From Bacillus sp. (in: firmicutes) (GTDB taxonomy: Bacteria > Bacillota > Bacilli > Bacillales > Cytobacillaceae), in the NCBI GenBank assembly GCA_031177865.1, contig JAPSKD010000007.1, positions 15,141-57,722 of the forward strand: a DNA stretch of 42,582 nucleotides. The letters are read 5' to 3'. The position numbers and the translations under genes were made by a program. Below are positions 24,075-32,772 of this stretch, piece by piece. A model generated the notes under the pieces. That model did not search any database, had not been told where the DNA came from, and worked only from the letters and a program-made list of their open reading frames with translations. Numbering within the stretch: the first letter of the stretch is position 1; each line of letters starts with the position of its first letter.

Positions 24075-27000
24075 ATGTTTAGTGGGGTATCTGAAAAATT
24101 AATTGAGATATTCGAGTCTATTATTCAATGGTTATTTGATAGTTTAATTGAACCATTCACTGGGCTAGGCTCACTTAAAGATTTAGTTTTTGGGAAAGTA
24201 AATGAAGGAGACTTAGCTTGGGGAACCTTTAAAGCCTCTGATTTGACCGATGCCTTAAATCCACTTTTTTATACAATGGCTACGTTGGCTGGATTTTTTA
24301 TTGTCGCTTTTATTGTCCTCTATGGAATAAGAATTTCAGGAGCTCCTCTTAATCCGCAACGACGGAGTGAGACGATTGAACTTTTGAAAGACCTGCTGAT
24401 TGTAGGGATTGTATTTGTAAATTTACCAACATTCTATGATTTGCTCTTCTCGGTAAACATGGGAATAGTCAATTTGTTTAACGGTGCCTACGAAAGCAAT
24501 CTTGATTCATTAAATGAAAAGCGTTCAGAAGAAGCCTCAGGAGTAATTGGTTATATCTTCATTCAACTTGTCCTATTAGGTTTGAGTTTATGGGCCAATT
24601 TCTATTATTTAATGCGGAAAGTGACGCTATTAATTCTTATGGGGATGGGACCTTTGATGTTAGCTTTTTGGCTTCATCCCAGATTCAAAGCTGTTACTGC
24701 CTCATGGCTGAAAGAATTAACTGGTTCTATCTTTATCCAGGCTATACATGCTTTCGTGTTTTGGACGGTCGCAACCCTTTCCGCAACATCCACTGGATTT
24801 GTTGAAACGGTGATAGTTTACATTATCTTTATTCCAATTTCTGAATCTATTAAAAGACTTCTCCTCATGGGTGGTGAGATGCAAGGAGGGCTAACTAAAG
24901 CAGGAGCAATGTTAGGTATGGGCGCCTTAGCAGGCATGTATGGTGCCGTAAAAGGTGCAGTTGGCGACAAGAGCGTGATGGGAGCGGTTAAAGGAGCCTA
25001 TCAAGGAACAAAAGATAAAATTCAAAACTCCGGGCAAGAAAATGGGGAAGCGAAGAATACAATTGGATCCCTTCCAGGAGCCGATAATGGAACAACACCA
25101 ATTGGAGAGAAGATGTTGAAAGCGGGAGATATCTTCAGTAAAGGCGGTAAAGCAGTTATGGGTATGGCCGGAGCTGTTGCTGGATCACCAATGGGACCTG
25201 TGGCTTCCATTATGGGAGCAACTGGAGCGTCAGCCATTGGAGGAGCCGTTGGCGGTTTAACTGGTAGAGTGGGTGCATCGGCTATACAGGGAATTGCTGC
25301 CCGAAATCAAAAAGGGTTAGAAGCCTTTAAGAATGGTGGAACTGGGCGCAACGACGAAGGCTTTGAAGAGAATCTGGCGAACCAATTAGCTGATAGAGAT
25401 ACAGTAAGTTGGGCTAATGCCAATAAGGATGCTGAAATGGCACGATTAAGGGAGTTGCATCCGGATGCTTCAAATGAAGATTTAGAAAGTAAATTTTCAC
25501 AAATTCAAGCTCAGAAGAGGGCAGGATTTTATAAAGATGCTAAAGCAAATTTTGCTAATGCAGAACAGCAGGATGGACATTTTGCCACAGGTAATCAACT
25601 TGTTGGTACATCGGCTCAAGCGATGGCCAATCAGTGGCAAAATGATAATGCTCAATCCTTTTTTGATAACTATGAGCAGACCAACCCACAGCAAGCAGGT
25701 GAGACTTTAGAGGCTTATCAGGCTAGAAGGTTAAATGCGTTAATAGATAAGAAAAATCAAATGGCTATTGCCTTTAGCGAAAAGGGTAATCAAGTTCTTG
25801 CAGAAATGGGTGCTGTAGATGGAGGTGAGCCAATCAATAAAACAGAATTCCAAAAGAGGTTGGGTGCAGCTGTCAATGGAATGAATGGCGCCGGATCAGT
25901 GCAAAATCTTACAAGCGCTGCGGACCAAGCCATTTCTCATGTACAGGGAGAATCAGCGGTTAACCCTAATGGCAAAGGAAATTCATTGTACCTTGCCAGC
26001 CGAATGGCTCATGCTCAAACATCTACCATGGGTAAACAATTTGTAAAGGATCAAATAGCAAATGGAGTAACAGAGGATGCAGCGAATCAAATGTGGGCAC
26101 AACAGATGCCTAAAGTTCACCAGGCTAACCTAAATAAGTTTCATTCCAGTGCTCAAGCGGCCAACAGGCAAACTTTCGAAAATGGTTTTGAAGGTATCCG
26201 CGAACGTGCAGCTGATATTGCTATCCGGTCAGGAGATTACCTTGCCGCTAGTTCAGGTGCGAGTGGATTCATAGAAGGTACCCGGAATGTAGCTGGTGCA
26301 GTTCAAACAGGTATGTCCGCTGCTAGCTCAACATTAGCGGTATCAACGGATTATGGAAAAGGCGGAGTTCTTACACACGTGAAAGGTTTTAAACTTGCCG
26401 CTACTGATGGCATTCGTAGTTCTTTGACCGCCTTTGCAGAGCAAAATGGGGGAGTGGGGGAAACTCAGGTTCAATGGCAGAATGTTGGGGGTTATGCTGC
26501 TGGGATGTTATTAGGTGCTAAGGGATATCAACTTGGAAAATCAACAGTTGCTAAGTTTTCTCCGCTTCGACAACCTTTACAAGATTCTATTAAAGCCCCA
26601 TCGGAAGTTATTCAAATGGCTCAGACTACAACAGATGAACAGGGGAACCAGCAAATTGCGCCAGGTGCTATTCGTCAGGTTATCACGCCTAATGAATCTT
26701 ATATAGAGGTTAGAACAAAGAGTGGAGAAACAAAAAAGGTCTCAAGAAATGGATCCGGTCATAGTGGATTACGCCAAGGGGATGTCATTTATCAAGATCT
26801 AGATGTACAGGGAGACTCATTAGTAGTGAGTAAACCGCGTGGTAGTGAATCGGCTACCTATCGTATTGATAGCGGCGGCGGAAGAGTACCATCAACTATA
26901 AGCATTGATTCAAATCCAAATGAACTATTAGGTAGCCCAAGAGTTGCTCCTCAACATAAGTTGAGCTCAAAGGCTCAAGTACCTAGCTATTCTCAAAGTG

Positions 27001-27428
27001 TAGATAATGGCCAATTTTATGTTGAAGACCTTAAGAGCCACGGAATGCAAAATATTCAAGTGGTGATCGAAAAAGATCGTCAATTTGTAACCGCACAAAA
27101 GGACGGCGTTACTTATAGAGTGTCTCCTGTTTTTGCGGGTGATACGAGACTTGTTCAAACGGGCTCAGTAAACATCCCCGTATCAATCAAAAATAATCAA
27201 CTTAAAGCAACTAACCCGGTTGATTCATCACAAGTTGCCGTATTGAGCTCAATCATTGAAGGAGATAATAGTTATACATCTTATTCAAATAATCCTACTA
27301 CACCTTATTTCTCATCAGAAAATGTTGCTGGCTTAATTGCCTCAAAAGCAGTTATTCGTGCTACCCGAGGTGTAAAAAAACGTCAGGAACTTGAACAAGT
27401 TCGCCGTAAGCAAGGATTGCTAGGGTGA
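24075..27428 (+). CDS. VirB6/TrbL-like channel protein with long C-terminal extension
   Basis: 1117 residues. The first 290 contain six or so hydrophobic helices (for example FFIVAFIVLYGIRI, LLIVGIVFVNLPTFYDLLF, VIGYIFIQLVLLGLSLW, LLILMGMGPLMLAFWLHP), as in VirB6/TrbL and Gram-positive PrgH/TcpH-type proteins. GPLMLAFWLHP is a typical conserved loop. From about residue 270 the protein becomes Gly/Ala-rich, then Gln/Asn-rich and helical (to about 760), then strand-rich (about 830-1080). The long tail is probably extracellular or periplasmic-side and could contact the recipient. The preceding site is AAAGGAGG. Confidence 0.8.
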   Translation: MFSGVSEKLIEIFESIIQWLFDSLIEPFTGLGSLKDLVFGKVNEGDLAWGTFKASDLTDALNPLFYTMATLAGFFIVAFIVLYGIRISGAPLNPQRRSETIELLKDLLIVGIVFVNLPTFYDLLFSVNMGIVNLFNGAYESNLDSLNEKRSEEASGVIGYIFIQLVLLGLSLWANFYYLMRKVTLLILMGMGPLMLAFWLHPRFKAVTASWLKELTGSIFIQAIHAFVFWTVATLSATSTGFVETVIVYIIFIPISESIKRLLLMGGEMQGGLTKAGAMLGMGALAGMYGAVKGAVGDKSVMGAVKGAYQGTKDKIQNSGQENGEAKNTIGSLPGADNGTTPIGEKMLKAGDIFSKGGKAVMGMAGAVAGSPMGPVASIMGATGASAIGGAVGGLTGRVGASAIQGIAARNQKGLEAFKNGGTGRNDEGFEENLANQLADRDTVSWANANKDAEMARLRELHPDASNEDLESKFSQIQAQKRAGFYKDAKANFANAEQQDGHFATGNQLVGTSAQAMANQWQNDNAQSFFDNYEQTNPQQAGETLEAYQARRLNALIDKKNQMAIAFSEKGNQVLAEMGAVDGGEPINKTEFQKRLGAAVNGMNGAGSVQNLTSAADQAISHVQGESAVNPNGKGNSLYLASRMAHAQTSTMGKQFVKDQIANGVTEDAANQMWAQQMPKVHQANLNKFHSSAQAANRQTFENGFEGIRERAADIAIRSGDYLAASSGASGFIEGTRNVAGAVQTGMSAASSTLAVSTDYGKGGVLTHVKGFKLAATDGIRSSLTAFAEQNGGVGETQVQWQNVGGYAAGMLLGAKGYQLGKSTVAKFSPLRQPLQDSIKAPSEVIQMAQTTTDEQGNQQIAPGAIRQVITPNESYIEVRTKSGETKKVSRNGSGHSGLRQGDVIYQDLDVQGDSLVVSKPRGSESATYRIDSGGGRVPSTISIDSNPNELLGSPRVAPQHKLSSKAQVPSYSQSVDNGQFYVEDLKSHGMQNIQVVIEKDRQFVTAQKDGVTYRVSPVFAGDTRLVQTGSVNIPVSIKNNQLKATNPVDSSQVAVLSSIIEGDNSYTSYSNNPTTPYFSSENVAGLIASKAVIRATRGVKKRQELEQVRRKQGLLG

Positions 27429-27434
27429 TGAACA

Positions 27435-29354
27435 ATGTATCCTGAACAAGAACAAAATCAAGTTGCCGAGATTGCCAAACAGCAAGCAAGAAAAGCACTT
27501 AGAAAAAAGGGTATAGCCCTTCTTAAGAAAGCAGGAAAAGCAGCAGCTCGTGCGGCCGTGCACGCGACTGCTGCAGTATTAAAATCGTTATTGGGTTTCC
27601 TTGCCTCTATAGGTTTACCCTACATATTAATTATTGTTGGGAGCCTCCTATTATTGTTTATGATCTATCTTGGTACAACTATGCTATTTTCTTCAGGAGA
27701 TGGATTATCAAAAGATGCGAAGGAACTCCATAGTTACGTTATTGAACAGTCTAATCAAACTGTGGACATGAGTAAATTGGAGCAAATTCCATATAGGGTT
27801 CCCCCCGAATTAATCATTGCTGCTCTACAAGTATATGATTCAACTAAACATGGAAAATCAGAAAAAGAAGCAATTAAAACAATGGCTCAAGCATTAAAGC
27901 CGGTATTCGAGTATGGGGAATATGAAGGTTCTATTGAAACAGAAGTAGAGACCTGTATAGATGGAAAATGTACAACTGAAAAGTCCGAGGATAAGTTTAC
28001 CATTACTCCACTGGTACACGTAGAAGCATGGGATCGTGTCATGACAGCTAATTACACACCTCATAGTACAGGCTGGAAAATCAGTGTTACGCAATCAACT
28101 ACTACTAAGGAGGTTCCTAAAAAAGACGCAGAGGGTAAGCCAACAGGAGAAATGATAACGGTTGAAGTGCCTAAAGTGGTCACGATCAAGAATAGAGCTC
28201 ATACCTTTCGAGCAGATGAAAATGAGACTATGGATTATACCTATTTTGACCGTGTTCTCTCTTCACCACCATTTGATTATGGACCAAAGGATAAACTTTT
28301 GGTGGAGGCTTTATATCAAGCAACAGGCGGGGATATCTCTTATTCTGAGTGGGTAACCGGCTCATCATTTGGTGGTGGTTTTAACGGGACTGTTACACCA
28401 GGTGCAGGCATTCCCCCAGAATATATGCAATATTATCTAGCTGCAGAAAAAATCTATAAGGTCGATTGGTATTACTTAGCAGCCTTTCACTCTGTAGAAA
28501 CTCAATTTTCAACACATCCTACAATGATATCGAGTGTAGGTGCCGAGGGCCATCTTCAGTTTATGCCTTGTACGTGGCTAGGTTGGTCGTACCCCGCTTG
28601 TAAGGGGTCAAATGGTGGGGCAAAAATACCAGACTATATCAAATATGATCCTTCTATGATTAAGAGATTCGGAGGGTATGGTGTTGATGCTAATAAAAAT
28701 GGTGTAGCATCTCCATGGGAAATAGAGGACGCTATTTATACGGCAGCGGCATATTTAAGTGCAAATGGGTTCAGTTCAAATATAGATAGGGCAATTTACG
28801 CTTATAATCATGCCGATTGGTATGTTCAAAAGATTAAAGGTAATGCGATCAGCTTTAGAGATGCTGCTGTGTATGCTCCGAATTCAGGTGAAGTGCCGGC
28901 TCTAAAGCCTGGAGATTTTATGCGGCCATCTATGGGCAGTATTACGTCACCATTCGGATATCGTAGTTTAGGTGGTGGAGCTTTCCATGGTGGGGTAGAC
29001 CTTTCAACCGGTAAAAATGATACACCTGTTGTTGCAACAGCTGATGGGACAATAACTAGAGTTGTCAGTAATTGCCCTCCAATTGGATATTTCGGGAGTA
29101 CATGTGGAGGGGGATTTGGAAATCATGTTTACGTGAAACATGTTGTTGGGGGAGTGACCTACGAAGCTGTTTATGGCCACTTTACTAAAACGGCACCCCT
29201 GCAGGTTGGACAAGCTGTCACACAGGGACAATTTTTAGGCTTAATGGGAACCAGCGGAAGTTCAACCGGGATTCATTTGCACTTTGAATTGCATAAAGGA
29301 AAAAAAGCAGGAAAAACAAATGCTCTTAACCCTGCTTTGTATGTACCTTTATAA
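27435..29354 (+). CDS. VirB1/PrgK-like cell-wall hydrolase (transglycosylase plus M23 peptidase)
   Basis: 639 residues. A basic N-terminus and one transmembrane helix (about 55-80) anchor the protein. After a stalk, a lytic-transglycosylase-like domain (about 330-465) carries the candidate catalytic Glu in HSVETQFSTHP and the GAEGHLQFMP and AYNHADWY motifs. A C-terminal M23 (LytM) peptidase domain (about 505-637) has HGGVDLSTGKND and the HLHFELH zinc motif. Together they open peptidoglycan for the channel, as PrgK and TcpG do. The gene follows the VirB6-like gene by 6 bases. Confidence 0.9.
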   Translation: MYPEQEQNQVAEIAKQQARKALRKKGIALLKKAGKAAARAAVHATAAVLKSLLGFLASIGLPYILIIVGSLLLLFMIYLGTTMLFSSGDGLSKDAKELHSYVIEQSNQTVDMSKLEQIPYRVPPELIIAALQVYDSTKHGKSEKEAIKTMAQALKPVFEYGEYEGSIETEVETCIDGKCTTEKSEDKFTITPLVHVEAWDRVMTANYTPHSTGWKISVTQSTTTKEVPKKDAEGKPTGEMITVEVPKVVTIKNRAHTFRADENETMDYTYFDRVLSSPPFDYGPKDKLLVEALYQATGGDISYSEWVTGSSFGGGFNGTVTPGAGIPPEYMQYYLAAEKIYKVDWYYLAAFHSVETQFSTHPTMISSVGAEGHLQFMPCTWLGWSYPACKGSNGGAKIPDYIKYDPSMIKRFGGYGVDANKNGVASPWEIEDAIYTAAAYLSANGFSSNIDRAIYAYNHADWYVQKIKGNAISFRDAAVYAPNSGEVPALKPGDFMRPSMGSITSPFGYRSLGGGAFHGGVDLSTGKNDTPVVATADGTITRVVSNCPPIGYFGSTCGGGFGNHVYVKHVVGGVTYEAVYGHFTKTAPLQVGQAVTQGQFLGLMGTSGSSTGIHLHFELHKGKKAGKTNALNPALYVPL

Positions 29355-29368
29355 AGGATGGAATAGCT

Positions 29369-30037
29369 ATGATAATTACAAAAAAATCTATCATATTCAT
29401 ATCTGTACTTCTAATAGCAATGGGGGCCGGAGGAATCCTTATAATAATCTTGAAAGGTGGGGTTTCAACTACTACCGAAAAAGTTATTGGCTATGAAGAG
29501 ATAAAAAAAGTTGGGATAATGGCAGAGGAAATAGATAAGATGAACACCTTCATTACCTCCAACCTACCTGACGCGAATGTATTCGATGAATATCACTTGG
29601 AAAGCTCGCATGAGGGAGATCCTAAATCATTTCCTTTACAATTATTATTAAGCGGAATCAAAGAAAATGATTTAGATATGCTGTTCAGTGCTTTTACATA
29701 TGAAGCAATGGAAGAGGCTTGGAAGGGAATGGATACATTTAATGAAAAGAGTCAACTTGTATCAAAGTGCTTGGCAGTTCTCTCCAGAGAGGACAAATTA
29801 GAAACACTGTCCTACGAAATGGAAAAAGATATCTATGGGCAGGAAAAAAATGAAGGTAGTTTATTTTTTTCCTATAAGGACGGTATTGTTTATGAGGTTC
29901 CTTTTTCCCTTGATGTCATCCATGGCTCGGATGATTTGCACGGAGATAAAAACCATGCAAATGAAATTGGATTTCAAATCAAAACCCCAATAACAGAGAT
30001 GGCTAATCGGGTAAAAAAGCAGACTACGACTCAGTAG
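29369..30037 (+). CDS. Membrane-anchored protein at the end of the T4SS operon
   Basis: 222 residues: an N-terminal transmembrane helix (SIIFISVLLIAMGAGGILII) and a soluble, probably extracellular, acidic domain. Last gene of the operon, 14 bases after the wall-hydrolase gene and directly followed by a terminator. It could be a VirB8-like or channel-accessory protein by position, but I see no family signature. Confidence 0.55.
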   Translation: MIITKKSIIFISVLLIAMGAGGILIIILKGGVSTTTEKVIGYEEIKKVGIMAEEIDKMNTFITSNLPDANVFDEYHLESSHEGDPKSFPLQLLLSGIKENDLDMLFSAFTYEAMEEAWKGMDTFNEKSQLVSKCLAVLSREDKLETLSYEMEKDIYGQEKNEGSLFFSYKDGIVYEVPFSLDVIHGSDDLHGDKNHANEIGFQIKTPITEMANRVKKQTTTQ

Positions 30038-30049
30038 TTTGCTTTTTTT
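30017..30049 (+). terminator. Terminator of the T4SS operon
   Basis: AAGCAGACTAC pairs with GTAGTTTGCTT and is followed by seven T; the stem includes the last codons and stop of the preceding gene. Confidence 0.85.
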
Positions 30050-30365
30050 AATTCCACTAATTAGTGATTTACTTTTATAAAAATTTTCACCGCCAAATTT
30101 ATATCCTTCAATGAGGACTCTATGTATATATTCCCCGAATATATCAAGTATCAAAGTAAGAGGAATAATCCAACACAAAAACAGAAAATAATTCTCTGCG
30201 AAACACTATATAGAAGAAGAATAACTCTTCTCTTTTTTTAGAAATTTGTGGTCAATATAGAGAAAATTTTAGTTTGACTGGTTTATTTATATAAAGAATC
30301 AGAAGAGGGGCACCGAGTAAATTAGATAAATTTGAAGGTTAAAACAATATTCAACCTGAACCCTG
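30050..30365. other. Gene-free AT-rich region
   Basis: No supported coding frame on either strand. The minus-strand frame at 29861-30178 overlaps the end of the T4SS operon antisense and lacks a ribosome binding site. Confidence 0.5.
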
Positions 30366-30394
30366 TTAAAATGCTGCACTTAACTAGCTATAAT
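30366..30394 (+). promoter_or_regulatory. Promoter of the 33-residue membrane peptide gene
   Basis: TTAAAA (30366-30371), 17-base spacer, TATAAT (30389-30394). Confidence 0.55.
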
Positions 30395-30472
30395 ACTTGT
30401 GAAAAAAATTAATAATCAGTCTAGTCTATTCATTAACTTCACAAAAATCACTTAAAATAGGAGGAATTTAAA

Positions 30473-30574
30473 ATGAACATCTCAATAGGAATCTTAGGTT
30501 TTTTTGTATCACTGTTCAGTTTGTTAGTATCATTAACATGCAATGTTTCCAACATTACTTCCTACAACCGGTAA
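30473..30574 (+). CDS. 33-residue single-pass membrane peptide
   Basis: ATG is preceded by AGGAGG at 7 bases. The peptide MNISIGILGFFVSLFSLLVS and a short polar tail (NVSNITSYNR) form one membrane helix. It has its own promoter and a downstream terminator (30661-30689), so it is a single-gene unit. Possible roles are a small regulator, a holin-like toxin or an exclusion peptide; none can be chosen from sequence. Confidence 0.6.
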   Translation: MNISIGILGFFVSLFSLLVSLTCNVSNITSYNR

Positions 30575-30660
30575 CTTCATAAAAAATATTAAATGGTATT
30601 CATGGGTTATCTCTCTACTCATACTTATAATCTTTGGGCAGGCATATTTCATATATTTTT

Positions 30661-30689
30661 AAAGGGGGTGTCTACTGTAGCCCCCTTTT
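30661..30689 (+). terminator. Terminator after the 33-residue peptide gene
   Basis: AAAGGGGG pairs with CCCCCTTT across an 11-12 base loop and ends in TTTT. Confidence 0.75.
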
Positions 30690-30896
30690 GTTATGCCCGA
30701 CTGTACATTTTTTCACATTCTCCTTAAAGGTATTGCACCAATTTAAAATAAGATGTACTTATAAAAACTAAATAAGCGGTTAAAATGGATCATTTTAATA
30801 CGATTACTTCACAGACTTTAAAAAACTTGTCCAATTCCTTTTTTATTTATAAACTTTTAGTTATGTTAAGTATTTATTGCTGAAGTGGGGTTCAAT

Positions 30897-31289
30897 ATGA
30901 AAAGAATTTTAATAATTATGTTAGCAATTATAATTTCTCCACCTATTTCTTCATTTTTGGTGGTACTCGCTTATTCTCTCTCTGATGGGGTTTATACCTC
31001 TTTTTTAAGCGAAGTGTATTACTTAGCAGTTTTTGAGTATATCTTTCTATTTTTAATAGGCTTTCCATATACCTTGGTGGTTAACTTTATTGTGAAAATT
31101 TGCGACATAAAAAAACCATTAATTAACTATCTTTTGAAATTAATACTATATTTAATCCCTATCCTATTGTTATCTATTGATTTTCCCTTAGCCTTAAATC
31201 CAAAATCATTATTTGAATATGGTTTGTCATTTTATACATTCTTACATATTCTGATTTACCTTGAGAAGAAAACAACCCGAAATAGTTAG
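30897..31289 (+). CDS. Four-helix integral membrane protein (UPF0715-like)
   Basis: 130 residues with four hydrophobic helices (about 3-25, 36-60, 76-97, 107-123) separated by short loops. Layout and size resemble the UPF0715 family of small Bacillus membrane proteins, but the match is by appearance only. ATG at 30897 has a weak GTGGGG site. It ends at a bidirectional terminator facing the surface-protein genes. Confidence 0.5.
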   Translation: MKRILIIMLAIIISPPISSFLVVLAYSLSDGVYTSFLSEVYYLAVFEYIFLFLIGFPYTLVVNFIVKICDIKKPLINYLLKLILYLIPILLLSIDFPLALNPKSLFEYGLSFYTFLHILIYLEKKTTRNS

Positions 31290-31315
31290 CAACTGAAAAT
31301 ATCATAAAGACATAA

Positions 31316-31347
31316 GAAGAGGCTCTCAAACTGAGAACCTCTTTTTT
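31316..31347. terminator. Bidirectional terminator
   Basis: AGAGGCTCTCA and TGAGAACCTCT form a stem flanked by A- and T-runs; it serves the converging genes at 31289 (plus) and 31352 (minus). Confidence 0.85.
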
Positions 31348-31351
31348 AATA

Positions 31352-32758
31352 TCATTTCCAATAACCTTGTTCACTTATTGACCTTTGTGGATACGCAGGT
31401 GGGCCTACTAAATTCATTAGACCATTTGGGTTATTACCCATTCCAAACTGAAATAAGGGTTGTAAAGTTGAATAAAATTTTCCTTCTGTATGAGTCTCAC
31501 CAGGAATTGGGGTAAAAGATAATTCATGACTTGGTGCTCTATCATGGTATCCAACTATCTTAAAGTATCCATTTTTATAAACATCTGCACGGTAGCGATA
31601 GTCTATTTCAGGACCGTCCCACATTTTACCTCCAAATTGAAACTTGGCGAAAGGAGAGCCAGCTTCATGATTTAGTGTGAAAGATGCCATTGTACTTCCT
31701 TCAGTTTTGGTCGCTAGATATATTCTTGACATGTCAATAGGGCCCGAGACTTCCCACTTACCTGTATTCTTATTCACGCCTTTTGAACGATGTGCTAATT
31801 TTGTAAATCTTATCTTACTTCCGCCGGATGGAGGAAATGAAACCCTCGCCCTAGTTCTGGTTCTGTAATCATCCGATAAGACATATGGATCAAAACTTCG
31901 ATTATCACCTAATCCTGTATGGTAGTTCGTTCTACTCTCCATTCCCTTTGGTTTAAAAGTAAATGGACCATAAGGTATGAATGTAGTATAGATAAATTCC
32001 ACTCCAGGGCTTGGGTCTTCCCAGCTCTCTGCAGCAGCACTATTGGTCTGATTACTTTTGAGAGTTTTAATCGTTCTAGCTAGCTCGTATTCTTTCTCCA
32101 CTTCATCAAGATTAAAATCACTAGGATTCATTTTTTGTTGTTTGATAGCATTAATGGCCTTTTCTTTTTCTTTCTTATTTAATTTCACTGCCCCAATAAC
32201 GGAATATCTATAAGTTGTGTCAGAATCTAGGTCTCTTTCAACTATATAGTTTTTCTTCCCTTTTAACTTACCTATATCTTCATTGTTCCTTTGAACCGTA
32301 TATTCTAAGTCATCATCAGGCACATTCTCAAATATTATTTTTGATTCCGTGTCGGAAAAAATTGCGGTGGTCTGACCGTTCTCTAAGGCAAATTCCGTTT
32401 CCTTTTCTTCCGAACCTTTTATTGCTGTTAAAGTTTGAACTACAAATTTATCAAGTGTACTTTCTTGATCTTTAGTTTCCGCTTCGACAATAACTTCATA
32501 TGGGTGGTTAGGTTCTAATTTATTTATTGTGATTGAGTTCTCTTTGGTTTTTGTATAACGTTGACCATCAAGTGTTATGATGTAACTATCTGAAAGATCT
32601 CCCCACTTTATTGATATAGAATTGGTGGAAGTTTCTACTTCTACATCCTTGATTTTGAATTTTTGATAATCTGCAAATATATCAGTGTTTATCAAGCCTA
32701 GTGATAATGTTAATATTAGCAACAAAGTTATTAATAATTTTGCCTTCTTTTTAATCAA
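31352..32758 (-). CDS. Secreted protein with fibronectin-III-like domains
   Basis: About 468 residues from a TTG start at 32758, chosen because AAGGTGGG precedes it; GTG at 32770 lies on that site. A signal peptide ends near LINTDIFADY. Residues about 35-110 are fibronectin-III-like (NSISIKWGDLSDSYIITLDG). A second similar module may follow (about 130-195). The C-terminal half (about 250-468, with GLGDNRSFDPYVLSDDYRTR) resembles DUF3238-type secreted domains of Bacillus. It probably acts outside the cell together with the upstream cell-wall-binding protein, from which it is separated by 14 bases. Confidence 0.6.
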   Translation of the reverse strand: MIKKKAKLLITLLLILTLSLGLINTDIFADYQKFKIKDVEVETSTNSISIKWGDLSDSYIITLDGQRYTKTKENSITINKLEPNHPYEVIVEAETKDQESTLDKFVVQTLTAIKGSEEKETEFALENGQTTAIFSDTESKIIFENVPDDDLEYTVQRNNEDIGKLKGKKNYIVERDLDSDTTYRYSVIGAVKLNKKEKEKAINAIKQQKMNPSDFNLDEVEKEYELARTIKTLKSNQTNSAAAESWEDPSPGVEFIYTTFIPYGPFTFKPKGMESRTNYHTGLGDNRSFDPYVLSDDYRTRTRARVSFPPSGGSKIRFTKLAHRSKGVNKNTGKWEVSGPIDMSRIYLATKTEGSTMASFTLNHEAGSPFAKFQFGGKMWDGPEIDYRYRADVYKNGYFKIVGYHDRAPSHELSFTPIPGETHTEGKFYSTLQPLFQFGMGNNPNGLMNLVGPPAYPQRSISEQGYWK

Positions 32759-32772
32759 ATCTAAACCCACCT

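Noticed and set aside
29861-30178. 105-codon minus-strand frame at the end of the T4SS operon
   Set aside because: Mostly antisense to the last T4SS gene and crosses its terminator; no ribosome site.
32215-32475. Plus-strand frame inside the secreted protein gene
   Set aside because: Antisense shadow of a gene with a clear signal peptide and ribosome site on the other strand.
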